Source of the DNA: Nautilus pompilius
Taxonomy: Eukaryota; Mollusca; Cephalopoda; Nautilida; Nautilidae
NCBI GenBank assembly: GCA_018389105.1
Contig: JACATO010001007.1
Span: 208,501-272,500, forward strand
Direction: 5' to 3'
Length of the DNA stretch: 64,000 bases
The notes under the pieces: model-generated
The model's database searches: none
Told to the model about the DNA's origin: nothing
Seen by the model: the letters and a program-made list of their open reading frames with translations, nothing else
Position numbers and translations under genes: made by a program
Part shown: positions 36,560-48,930 of the stretch, piece by piece
Numbering within the stretch: position 1 is the first letter of the stretch
How the letters are laid out: each line of letters opens with the position of its first letter

Positions 36560-37400
36560 CCCTTCTAGGATAATTTGAAATGCCCTTTCAAAACTTCGAT
36601 GTTGCACATGAAAGTAAAGGCAGGAAATATAAAGTTCATTATCTGGTAGAACAACCGATACATCGATCAGAACGTTGGAGCGATTAAGCTTTGAATCGAT
36701 CAGTTTCTTCTGTCGTCCAAATTGTCCCAAATGGGGAGGGGGTGATTGTAGTCTTCAGTTGATTCACATTAAACAAACATGGAAGTTGATCAGTTTCCTG
36801 TCAATATGTTCCCAAAGATGATCTGGATTCATATCTCGGCTCTGAAATCAAGGGTAAAAGCTGGAGGCCTTGTGTTTTCGATATAGTCGTAGTTCGAGCA
36901 GTACGGTATGTTGCTCCATCTTTTGGAAGAATGTCCTGTAATGAGGGTGACTCCCATTTAATAAATAATGGTAGAAGATTAACAGAAAGAAACTCCATGA
37001 AGCGTGTAGCCTTAAGTCAATCTTTGATAACCTCGAGCAGTTTTGCTGTCATACCTCATGACACCCTGCACCACGGCATGACAGTTTCCATATTTGAATG
37101 TCAGTTATAAGAAGTTCGATTAAAAGGTATCATCTACACGTTTGCAACATCGACCTGCGTATCTGCGGGCTTTGCATGAGCAGGAATTTTTGTGAGTAAC
37201 TCGTTCATGACAGTTAAGTTTACAGAGAAACCCTTCGAGTTGATGTGTGCTATTTCAGAAAGACCTGTAAGGATTCATCTTCAACAATACAAATTTGGCA
37301 AACAATGTTCGGTAAGTGCTCTTGCTGATGGTGGTCTTCCAGATATGCTGGGCTGCTGTAATATTGACCTGACGAAATTGACATAGAATACCAAAAACAC
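36560..37400 (-). pseudogene. Tc1-like transposase relic (frameshifted)
   Basis: Third Tc1-like relic, minus strand. About 37345-37311 reads ISGRPPSARALT, matching the GRP linker between the two HTH motifs. About 37080-37020 has GVMRYDSKTARGYQ, where Tc1 proteins carry GGVMRYGKTALVV. From 36998 to about 36900 it reads MEFLSVNLLPLFIKW and then ILPKDGATYRTARTT, the counterpart of QQDGATPHTAR with the second catalytic D. From 36843 to about 36789 it reads SRDMNPDHLWEHIDRKLINF, matching SPDMNPIEHLWEHMDRKL around the third acidic position, where the usual IE is DH. Frameshifts and stops are throughout. Inverted repeats were not found and the ends are approximate. Length is right for a whole Tc1 reading frame. 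Confidence 0.78.
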
Positions 37401-37409
37401 GTCCACTCC

Positions 37410-40400
37410 AAAATATGGAACAGCACCTATTTTATAGTAACTAACCTATGAATGATCGGGAATGTGCTATGTGCACCAATTTATTTCGACATTCTTGCCG
37501 CATGAAAACGATGCTCCGGTCCATGGTCCACTTACAAGCAGAGTTCCAAATGATTGATGCGATTTGAGGGTAATTCAGCTATTTTAGAACGTGATTGAGC
37601 TATTTTGGAGAGAGAAAGATGGAGCAAATAGTGTAATGGTAGTGAATAATACGCACTAGAAATAAACGAAATGAACTTTGCACGGAATCAAGAGGCATCC
37701 TTTTTATTTTAAATAGCTGTTCTAAGATAAAAATGGGCAACCACTTTTGAAGACATAAATTTCTTCGATCTGAGAAAGAAACAAAGACAAACAGTCGGCT
37801 CTGTAGGCCGGCGGACCTCATTAAGTATCCCCGTTGCTAAATCTGCCTGCAAAATAATTGTAGTAACTTAAACGAGTCTAAATGAAAATAGAAGAAATTT
37901 TTATAATTAAACGCGTAAAAAAAAAACTAACTAGAAAAGAAAACTTGTCATAATTTACCCATATCACTAATTTCGGAGGAATTTCAATAAATTAAAATTT
38001 GTTACGCTTTTGAAGCACGAATGGGCGACACCCTGATTTTCCCCATCAAAATGACCAGAAATATGTTTGCTTCGTGGTTTTGGTTTAGTGCTATATGACG
38101 TTCGGCTGCGCGCCATAGTTGTGCCAGATGACGTGCTGTATGGCGTTTGTGATGCCCTACATTTTTCTACTCTTGAAAAGAGTTCCAAAACGCAAGGTGA
38201 TAAATGTTCTCGTATTGATGTTTGTGATTAACTGAATATTTTTTATATCGTAACGCAAAAATAAATAAATGCTTCAGGTTTTCTTTAGACTAATTATTTA
38301 ATTATTTTAGTGTTTTTCAACTAATTCATTTTTAAAATCCTAACTATTTTCAATTAAATGCACCAATATTTATGCTTATTTTTCTTATGGTAGAAACCTA
38401 AACATTTAGACTTGAAAAGACTACAAGTTTTTATTAAATATCATTAACCATTATTGATCTGACTGAATATGAATTTATTTATCATTTTCTTTTCTCTTTA
38501 TTTTATTTTGTATACAGATAGACTCTGAATGCTTCGGGTACTAGAATAATTATTCTACAAAATTGAGTATTCAAATTCTTTGCTATAAATTAAAGTTAAT
38601 TTTTTACCCTCATGCTAAACAAAAATCTTAAAGTTTAAAAAAATCATCTTACATAATGTCACTGAGGTGTAGATACAATGGTTAATGAGGCAGTTTTACT
38701 TTATATTTCCAAAGTTTCTGAACAGATATCAGAATTCTATTCAAAGCTATAAAAAGTCTTTAGTGGTTTTAACTATGCTTCCATTGTTAGATTCTATTTC
38801 CCATTTTAATTAACTTTGCCTTTATTCTTTATAAGTTTAATTGGTTTTAAAGACTTTATAACCTCTTTAATACCTTTTTATGTATTCTTAAAAAGAAAAG
38901 AAAAAAGTAATACTATATTTTCAAGAATAAACAGACCTATTCATAAAACTAAACAGCAGACCAAAAAAAAACAAGCAAACAAATAATAATTTACTAAGAG
39001 TTGTTTGTAGTGTTTGTCGAACCTGTTTTGCCGGCATGTTTCTGTTAATACACTGTGACCAAAACACGAGACAAAATGGTGGTTCAAATAATCCAAAATG
39101 TGTCTCGTTTCGAAAAGGCTTTCTCTCCCGCGGTTTCTCTGTACGGAGCACAATAACTTGAAGGGCTTTTTACCAATTTTAACTTCGGCTATAGATTATT
39201 GAAATTACCATGTTATCTATCCAGTGGATTTACAAGTTATCTGTAATCTCTAAGGACTCCCGATGACTCGAGGTGGTGTACCGCTTATACACTAAGGTTT
39301 AGCCGATACGAGATCACAGGTGAAGAGATTTACTCTTGCCATGTTAATTTAAAATGTTCCAGTCGACATTTATGAATTTTTTTATGTTTAAAGACTCGTT
39401 ATTTTGTGGACTGCGGAAGATGTTATCAAACTTCCATTTTGGAGCGCTGGAGCCAATTTAGCAAAACGCTTATATGGAATTAGAATTTACCTGACATTAC
39501 TCCAGTTCTAAGTCTCACGAGATACAATGTGAAAAAAGTTCTATTGGTTTTAAGACTTTTGAAATAGCGCGTGATCCGTCATTAAATTGATGAAGTTGTT
39601 TGGTGTTAAAATAAGTCAGTGGGCAGCAGTGGTCTTGCAGAGACTTCGTATTTGACAGAATCGTTGCTGCGTGCTACTATCAGTAATTTTGACAACGGCA
39701 TTTATCCTTTTATAGACGTCACAAAATAGTCTTGTAGATGTTTTTAAATTGACAACACCACTAAAGCTATTTCTTACGAATGTGAAGAGTATAGAATCTC
39801 TCACTTATCTGCACATCATTACATAACTATTTCACTTTCTTATGTAGTCTTTATGAATACTTTGCTTATTAATTCTTCCGAAATTGCACAATTTTATTCT
39901 TACATTTCTTTTTCTTTAAATGTTAAGAAATGCGAAAATGTACTTAATCACTTAATTTACACTAGGTTTATAGTAAAAATGCATTCAACATGCATTGGAT
40001 ACTTATGACGTTCACTACGTTTTTCTTATTTGAATCTACAATGCGATCATCATACTTTGACTATGGTTCAGTATGCGTAATGTTTATAAATTCTGAGCGT
40101 TGCATTTCGCTCTTTAACTACATAGAGTAAAACAAACTCAAAATATATTTAAAAGCTTCAAGAATTTATTAATTAGTCTGCTTTTTATTCAGACAGTTTC
40201 GAAACATAAATGACAACGATCGGGTAAAATTTGTCTTGCTGAAATGAAATCGGTTACTGCAGTGAAAAGAACGTTTAGGGACATTATTATAAGAATCCGA
40301 CATCTCGAATGAGGGTAGGGCGAAGTGGCTTAAAGGAAAAGGTATATTTAATGGTTAAAATTCTCTAACTGGCTGAGCACCAGCCAAGAGTTCACTGCAG

Positions 40401-42390
40401 CTATCGAAGAGGGACTTTCAAGAACCTCGCGGAAATCGTTTCTCATCGCCTCGAAAAAACTGAACATTGGATTTTCAAGAGTTTCTAAATTTTGAATGTG
40501 AAGTTGCATGATCGAAGCAGTTATAAGTCACAACTAAATGTGTTAAAGGCATTTTCAAATATGAATGTTAGATTAACGATGACGGCCATGTTTAAAGATT
40601 TTCAATTACACTGCATTGTGATGCTAGCCTACACAAGAGTTTCATATATTTTTATTTCATTAAGTACAATTAAATTTGATTATGTACTTATTAATTTTGC
40701 AGATTTGTACTATATTAATATCATATTCTTGTCTACAAAGTGCATTTACCTGCATCGGCACTTCAGGCTGTAGACAAATTCGTGATGTAGTTAATTTACA
40801 TTACCTGAGTCTTCGTCTACTTGTCGCTTTCTTGGATAAATATTTGCCACTTGCATTTTTGTAACAATGCATTTATGATGATAAAAGTAAATTAGTAATA
40901 AGCGTAACAAATTACTTTTTTATCGGAAGAATAAACGATAACGGAAATACGAGTTTCTTCCTTTGCACAAAAAAGACATTATTTTTATTCAATCTAATGC
41001 AATCTTTAAAATTGCTTTTTGTTTTGTCGTCTGATTCAGAAACACTTCCACGGCCTGATTTCTCGCTGTGTAGAATTAAAATACCGCTTTTAATGCAAGG
41101 ATTAAACTATGATAAAATGTGTCTCATTGCGTGGCGAATTACCCACGCTGTAATTATCAATTTAGCTCATCTCTGACGTATTATGATAATAGCATTGTGA
41201 ACTCAGGACATGGTAACTAATTCTTTAATTGTGCAAATGAGATATCGCGAAAACGGAAACCAGTAATACGGTTGTAATGTGCATTCCCTGAGGAATTTTC
41301 CAACAGGTATTTTTTTTTTTTTAATTGCGAAAAGATTGACCTAAGTGACATATCCAGCATCTCGCGTTATAAAAATTGATTAATAACTGCCAAACGATCG
41401 AGTAAACGTCAACTTTAATTTATTTCTGATGACTGGTGTTTCACGTCAAAAGACCACCTTTTACGTGGTTTTACTTTACATTAAATACGAACAATGGAAA
41501 ATCTCTTTAAACGCCACGTGACGAGCCTTTGGGGTTTCCATTTGTCGGTCAGGTGAAACCTGACTTCCTTTCCAGCCATCAGCTCACACGTGGCCACGGT
41601 CTTCTCCTTTTTTCTCATTCTTAAATGTTAAAACGAGAAACACGTCGTCTCTCTCTCTCTCTCTCTCCGTTTAGCTTGTTTGTTTTCGGAATGTGTTTCA
41701 GAGTAAACAAGTGCTAGCCGATAGGGAAGAAGGCCAGTCGTTTGGAAGCATCGAGATTGAGAAAATAATGAGTTTAAAGAGATTAGCGAAGTTTTAGCGG
41801 GGGGGGGGGAAATAGAGGCCACAGATTCTAAATCGTTCGAATCCTCTTCCACAACAGGTAAACCTGTGAGAACCGGCTAGATCCACGTCAAAATTCGAGC
41901 ATGAACACTGAAATATGCAATATAAACCTAAAATTCTCGGAAATGACTGGGGTCAATTTTACTTTTTAAATTGGTTTTGTGTGTGTGAAGCGTAGTAACT
42001 GCGACGGCTAAAAGCAAGTCATAGAAAGCAACAAGTTCTGCAGTCACCGCGAGGAAACGGTTATTTATTTGAATAATTAATACAGATCATTTAAACTGTT
42101 TTTTTTTTGTTTGTTTGTTTAACGGTAGGCTTGGAAATGTAGCAATTTCTGGTTACCAATAGCTAGTAGGTTTACCAAATGCTAGGTGTTCAGAATACCT
42201 AAAAAAAGGCTTTCACCATGTGTATGTATACGGCTGTATGCAGTTTCTAATATTAGAGGTCCTAAGTACAAATTAGTTAAAATTCCACTACGGGCAGATA
42301 TCCAGAAATTTTTTTAAAGAATTTTGAGAGGTGGAGTAAAATACCGGTGAATGTAGTTAATAGCGATCGACAGTATTAATCAATGTAGGA
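37410..42390. other. Non-coding stretch
   Basis: No gene recognised. 38280-38900 is strongly AT-rich with diverged short repeats. (CT)n lies at about 41650-41668 and G(9) at about 41801-41809. The two overlapping minus frames near 38921-39153 and the plus frame 40492-40773 show no motif. Confidence 0.55.
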
Positions 42391-42400
42391 ATCGTCTTTC

Positions 42401-43004
42401 CATCTCTCTGTACTGACGTCATCTCTCTCTGTCTCTCTCTGTACTGACGTCATCTCTCTCTGTCTCTCTCTGTACTGACGTCATCTCTCTCTGTCTCTCT
42501 CTGTACTGACGTCATCTCTCTCTCTCTGTCTCTCTCTGTACTGACGTCATCTCTCTCTCTCTGTCTCTCTCTGTACTGACGTCATCTCTCTCTCTCTGTC
42601 TCTCTCTGTACTGACGTCATCTCTCTCTCTCTCTGTCTCTCTCTGTACTGACGTCATCTCTCTCTCTCTCTGTCTCTCTCTGTACTGACGTCATCTCTCT
42701 CTCTCTGTCTCTCTCTGTACTGACGTCATCTCTCTCTCTCTGTCTCTCTCTGTACTGACGTCATCTCTCTCTCTCTGTCTCTCTCTGTACTGACGTCATC
42801 TCTCTCTCTCTGTCTCTCTCTGTACTGACTGACGTCATCTCTCTCTCTCTGTCTCTCTGTCTCTCTCTGTACTGACGTCATCTCTCTCTCTCTGTCTCTC
42901 TCTGTACTGACGTCATCTCTCTCTCTCTGTCTCTCTCTGTACTGACGTCATCTCTCTGTCTCTCTCTGTACTGACGTCATCTCTCTCTCTCTGTCTCTCT
43001 CTCG
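42401..43004 (+). repeat. CT-rich minisatellite with 17 TGACGTCAT cores
   Basis: Tandem array of a unit reading GTACTGACGTCAT followed by (CT)n, GT, (CT)n. I count 17 TGACGTCA cores; the first begins at 42414 and the last at 42972, a mean period of about 34.9 bp. Unit length varies through gain or loss of CT pairs. One unit has a duplicated CTGA (CTGACTGACGTCA near 42826-42838) and one an extra CTGTCT block. TGACGTCA is the consensus binding site of CREB/ATF bZIP factors, and the rest is homopyrimidine-rich. Conservation of the core against length change in the CT parts is visible, but function is not shown. A related, inverted, degenerate copy sits at 1-160. Confidence 0.95.
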
Positions 43005-43445
43005 ACCCTTGCTAGACCGTGATGGCTATCTGCACCCCCCACCGACGTTTAACCAGTATATTAAACTAAAGTTGTAATAATTTCATTTTTTTTTCTGTCA
43101 ATGTGTAAAACTGTGCGATTATAAAATGGCACGTAACTTCTACCTATTCTGTACGTTTGTATAAATGCCTGTTTGCAGATATAGCATATCAGCGACGTCG
43201 GTCTGATCTCTGCTTTGTTATAGATTTATTAGAAGTGAATCTGATCTGCCTTAATGGAAATAATAAACGTTACATTTGTTTACGGGCATCGTAAATGGAG
43301 AATATTAAACTCTACGCGAAACCTGTGATTCTCCACTCTGTAATCGGTGTATCGTCTTTGATTTCCAAAGACTCAAGGTGCGCAGAGAAAAGGGTCGATG
43401 GTCTGCATTGTCCCACGTGTTTCTATATTTCTTAGAAGGATGGCT

Positions 43446-43587
43446 CAGCAGAAACGTAATATTTTTAGGACGTATGTTTATTTACCTATTTGTTTACTTT
43501 CAGCTTATTTACTAGAATGAGAGAAATAGATACAAGTAAACAAATAGGTAAATAAACATCCGTCCTAAAAATATTAGGTTTCTGCTG
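43446..43587. mobile_element. Fold-back inverted repeat, 54-bp arms
   Basis: Arms 43446-43499 and 43534-43587 are reverse complements at 52 of 54 positions, separated by a 34-bp loop. The outer end reads CAGCAGAAAC and the arms include TAATATTTTTAGGACG and TTATTTACCTATTTGTTTAC. High arm identity suggests recent origin or gene-conversion-like maintenance. It may be a small fold-back MITE, a replication-generated inverted repeat or a structured RNA locus. No target-site duplication was seen at its edges. Confidence 0.85.
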
Positions 43588-46500
43588 CTAATGCAAAAAA
43601 AAAAAGAGAAAAATTTCCTTTGAAATAGCAAAACTATTTTTCGAAACTGGTGGGGAAAATGTGTGCAATATAGAAACGTTACCTATTTTAGAGTCCGTTT
43701 CAACTTGTGGTTATATTTGCAAAACAAATTTCCCGAATGATTTAAAATTCATACGAATGCATTGCTAGTTTGACAGTTTGCAAGAGTGTGTTAAATTCCA
43801 CATATTTTATGTAGTCTTTGTTTAAGAAAATTACTGACATCTAGTGTTAAACTGTAGGTCCGCTGTCCTCCTGTTACAGCGAACCTCATTAGTCTGACAT
43901 CTGCCAGCTATTTTTAGTTTGAAATTACTCATTTTCTTTTCTCTTCTTTTTTTTGCGGTTTACTTAGCCCAGTTTTCTTTAATTTGAACTAAATATATAA
44001 ATATTTAATATTGAAACATTGCGGTAACGTTTTATCTCTGTGTAATTGTAAGATATTTTGTATGACTTTCTATGATCTTTCTGCGGAATCATACAGGCAG
44101 TGTTTAATATTTATTATTTTTTGCATTTCCTTTTTTTTTTAAGAGTTTACTCTCAAACAGTGAATTAAATAAAAGCAGTTACAGAAAGCTTAGACCCGTC
44201 CTGATGGACGTCCGCTCCCAGACTTGACCTTTCCTCGCCATGGCAGTGCTCTCAATATTTTTGCGTCCGTCGAAAGCATCCAACAGCTAATCGTTTCTCT
44301 GATTGGCGAAACTCAGCTGCCCGGGTACATGAGTGCAACTTACTTGCAAAATCCTTTTTTATTGTCCAAAAAAAGAACCGGGGAAACTCGTTTGGCGTTG
44401 CATTATGCACAGAAGTAAAGAAAGAGTGGAGAATTCCCGAAAATATATTGCGATATCTTTAAAGTGTTTCTGAATGATAAGAGTTGATTAAATGATATAC
44501 CGTCAGATTGCCAGTTTAACTATTTGAAGGTGGTTTTATCCCACATATTACATGCTAGATTAGAATCTACTGTATTACCATTAAAAATTACAACTTTACT
44601 AAACTCACCCTGATAGAGACAGTGGGAAATAAATGCCTTTTGGAATGCATATTTAATTTAAAGGTGGTGCCAAATGTACAAATATAATCCTTTACTTTTC
44701 TGTTTACAAAATATAATTACTGGTTATTTCATTTACTGAATAACTGTCATTAGCCATCTGTATACCACGTCAGTTTTTACCTTGCTAATACTACCTGTAA
44801 CAATCGTAATGCAAAAGCAGTGTTGAAACGATATGGATCTGTTATACTGATCAGGACGGTACTATGTCACATGGTTCAGCATGTGCCGAGTAACAGATTT
44901 AAAAGGTGGTTTGGAGCGGACGAATTAGAATGCTGTATAGAGGTATGAAGCAGCTACACTTCTCGCACTCTAACCATTAATAAGATTTGTATGGTGCAAT
45001 ATGGCTTTGATATGGCTTTGTTGTTTTGTCACAAAGATTTAATTAATGCAAAAAGTTAGTATTTAAAAATACATGAAAACTGATAAACTTAGATTTGTTA
45101 GTTTTATAGTAATTTTTAAATTTAATATTTAAGGAATTTAAAATATTTTAATCATTATTTTTATCTTTCTTTCTTTATCATTCTGCATAATTATTTCAAA
45201 GTGTAATGACGTTTTGTATTATGATTGGAAAAATGTATCCTAAATATGAAACTTTGATTTTTATTAGTATATGCTGTTACATTAGAATAAAACAACAGAA
45301 AAATGTTAATTATCTTTTAATCGATTTTTATTTTGTTTGACTTAATACTATTGTTTGTCTTAAATTAATGTTATTGATCATTTTAATTTATGCTATTGGC
45401 CCTTTTAAATTGAATATACTTAAGCCCTTTTGTTTGATTTTATTGACTACTTAACTGAATATCATTCTTAATTGAATGATTATTCTATTCACCATCTTGA
45501 AGGTTTTTCTAATTTAATTTTTACTCGTTCTTAATTTTAGCTGATTATTTAACCCTTCTAATATGTTTAATGATTCTTTTTAATTGATTTAGCTTATTGA
45601 CCACTTAAGATTAATACTAATTGTTTCAATTCATTGTTGAGAATCACTAAAAGTTAATATTACTGATTAATGAATATTTTATTAAAGCAATTAACCGTCT
45701 GTTTTGTACCTGGTCTGCATCCAACCAACCTTGAAATCTGTGTTACTCAGCGCAAGTTGCATCGTAGGATCTGAGGCGCACTACACTAATCAGGAAAGTT
45801 CTAACTAACTGTTTGTGACGACAGATCTGGATATCGGTCGAACCCCAGTTGATCTGAGCGTGTCGACTAAATATACAGCCAGTTGCCCCCCCCCCCGCGC
45901 GATTTGAGGTCCGCCACTGCGGTATAAGGGAGGCAAAAACCGACGTGGCACATGAAGGGTTAAAAAAATTTTTTTTTTTTAATAATGATGTCTTGTACTG
46001 TACTTAAAGATGAAAACATGAACCGTGTTTAATCTCGTCGCCGATGCCAACACCGGCTGGTAACTAGGACACCAGCCGACCGCTTTCAGAGGCCAGACGG
46101 ACAGGTTGAAAGCGCGAGAGAAAAAAGTTAATTTGCTTAAAAGAAAAGCGAATTTTGTTAAATGGAGTGCCTCGGTTAGAATTGCCCGCAGAGCTGTGAT
46201 TCAACGACAAGCAATAGGTATTGATTATTAACATCGAACACGTCAGCTGATCGCTGGAGGAAAGATAGGGGGGGATAAATCGTCGCGAGACGCGGACGCA
46301 GCATTCTCCGTCCTCTTCCACTACGTCGCTATTTCGTGCGCAAGAACCCTCTTCTCTTTGTACTAACATTATATTTGTGGCCGCCTGCCATTAGCCAGAA
46401 AGTTTTGCGTGCAGCCGTTGGTTGGTACTATTTTTTCCCCTCTAAATAGCTGGCCTCATTACTGCCATGAACGTCCAGCGATCTCTACACTGGTTTTAAA

Positions 46501-47129
46501 AAAACAAATGTCGTATCGACCAATAGTTTTCACTCAGCGCTATTTTAGAGAAAAATACCAAAAAAGCTGTTTTAGAATTGGTGGTAGTACTTTAACTACT
46601 TCAAATAATAATAACGTTCTAGCATGAGAATATTAATTAGAATGTTGAAAATGCAGATCAAGATTTATTAAAACATTTTGCTTTCTGTATTTTATTTTAA
46701 GATTGTTGGATTAGATTTGTGATTGACTGTAGCGACAGCGTCGAAGTAAAGCGGTGCTTTCTGCCCAGAATTTGTCAGTCGGCTGAGATAATAACACAAG
46801 TTTGCGCGACTTAACTTCCAACGTCTTATTAACTTTTATTTTTTGTCTGCATATCTTGAAATAATACGCTATTTTAAAATTCTAGTCTCTGAAATATTTA
46901 TTGTATTAATAAAGTAAAATGATAACATATCAAACAGACAGAAGCACAAAAGAGATCTTCAGAAAGATGCGCATACGTGTATGAAAGTGCGTGTCACCCT
47001 GACAGAGGTGCATTCTCTTTATACAGTCTCAGTCTCTCTAGTTTCTCATGTATTCTTTAGCAGAAAGAGATCAGACGCAACAGTATCGGTCATTGAGTTA
47101 GCATTCAACGTTATCTGCTCGGTCGTCTT

Positions 47130-47146
47130 GGCGGCGGCGGCGGCGG
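47130..47146. repeat. (GGC)5 trinucleotide repeat
   Basis: Short GGC run in otherwise AT-rich surroundings. It lies in a 135-aa open frame with no other coding evidence. Confidence 0.9.
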
Positions 47147-48856
47147 TTAATCTTTTCGTTGGAACCTGGACATATTCCACGTCTAGACAGCTACGGGATT
47201 TATCTCGCTCTCTTTCCCGTCCGTTCATCCTAAGCGAGGATTTCACATGGCTCTCCGGTCGACTTTCACTAATAATAGCGATGATAATGATATTTTTTAA
47301 AAAATTTCAGTATGATTTTAATGAAGGCGACTGTTTTTTGACTTTAAGGAGGAGATGCGAAGGATGGTTAATCTCCCCCCACATTTAATACGACACACAC
47401 AAAAAGCCTAAGCAGAAGTATAAACTGGATTATAGTGGATAAAAAAAAAAAAGTGGAGACTCGCTTCACTTTTAACCATTCTTAACAAAGTATTATGACG
47501 TCACAACTAGATGATAAACTCGATGACTGTTCGTCCGAAGTGACAGACAGACAGCCCATCTACAGCCGTCTTCCGTCAGGATGTAGTTTTATTGAAGCTG
47601 ATAGACAAAACGACTGCTTCGTGCCGATCAGCTCCCAATAGTACTTCAATTTTATCGTCTATTGTCACGGTTCGTGCCAATTTAGTCTTCATAACACGAA
47701 CAATCCAGGCAGGTGACATTTTATTGTTATCGATGTACGTGACGCGAAAATTACAGCGCGAAAGACCTAAATTGCAGGTGGGGGGGTTGATAATTTATAA
47801 AGTAGTTAACCAATCACCCAGTCGAAATGACGTGTTGAACTTTTCCCCTAAAAGCCATTTTTTTAGACCATTGTCTTGGCGGGCGAGTTTCTCTCCCGAA
47901 GAGGAAATTGTTTAGACTGGAGACTGGTCAGCTCTGGAAGAACCAAGTGGCTCCTGCGCCGTTTTCTGCCATGCTGTACCAACTAAGAGCTGTAAAGTTG
48001 TTGCTGTATTTTAAAAATATAATACCACTAAATAAACTATAGATCATGTTTCTATGTACTGCACACATGATATAATCATTTGTTTTATTAATTATATTTT
48101 TACTATAAGCGGAATCTGCGCGCTACCACGAGAAATCTTTAGTGACCCTTTAAGTTTGTAAAAGTACAAATGAAGACAGTTAAATACAAGAAAACTGTTC
48201 GTACTGATCTGAGAATTAATCATGATTTGGCTGAATAGTCGACTGCTACAGTAGAAAAAGAATCTTTTCATTATTTCAGTTGAGAAATTTCTACTTTTAA
48301 ATTTTAGTCGTGTAATTATTTTTAGAGTAATACCTTGGTATGTATTTTTAGAACGTAATTTTACATAAATTACATTCTACGCGGAAAAGAGCCTGTTATT
48401 TTCACGGATCTGCTGGTGTAAAACTTCAGTTTTGTGATCTATAAGGTTCATTTACAGCCGTCTTGCTGTAATTATGTTTAATACTGTACAATCGCAAAAT
48501 TCAGATAAAATACCCTACTCTTTAGAGCGGACAATTTATAGTTGTCCTAAAGGTTTTACAAAGACTTTGTCAAAGACAGTCACAGTAACTAGCTACTGGA
48601 AAACTTCAGGACGTTATAAAGTAAAGATAAGTCGTACGGGACAGCTACTCTAGATAACTTTTTTTTTTCTGTTCTTTTGTGATTGTTTTATTTAAACAAG
48701 AAAATACTAAATAACTTTAAAACCTCCTGTTGCTGCTTCTATGATACAATTTTTTTGTCGTAGTTTTTATTTACTTATGATACACTACACGGCTGCACTT
48801 TTTTTTCTGTCTAAACAATTTTTAGTTGCCAACAGATGAATAACATTAAAAAGACA

Positions 48857-48930
48857 CTACCAGAAGTCTATCAATTAATGTACCAGGTGAAAAACAGTTG
48901 ACATGCTACCGGAAGTTCATTAATTAATGT
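48857..48930. repeat. 49-bp-period partial duplication
   Basis: CTACCAGAAGTCTATCAATT then AATGT (48857-48881) recurs at 48906-48930 as CTACCGGAAGTTCATTAATT then AATGT, 21 of 25 identical. Confidence 0.65.

Noticed and set aside
42401..43004. CRISPR-like array
   Set aside because: The spacers are simple CT repeats rather than unique sequences, and the genome is eukaryotic; it is a minisatellite.
45770..45860. B-box-like GGTCGAACCCC near 45838
   Set aside because: No acceptable A box at the right distance and no SINE core.
46981..47388. 135-aa plus-strand frame with a poly-Ala stretch
   Set aside because: The Ala run is only the (GGC)5 repeat; no domain is recognisable and it overlaps a similar antisense frame.
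47930..47995. tRNA-like sequence on the minus strand (AGCTCTTAGTTGGTA ... GGTTCTTCC)
   Set aside because: The B box lacks its CGA/CAA centre, the arms cannot be folded as a cloverleaf, and no SINE core follows.
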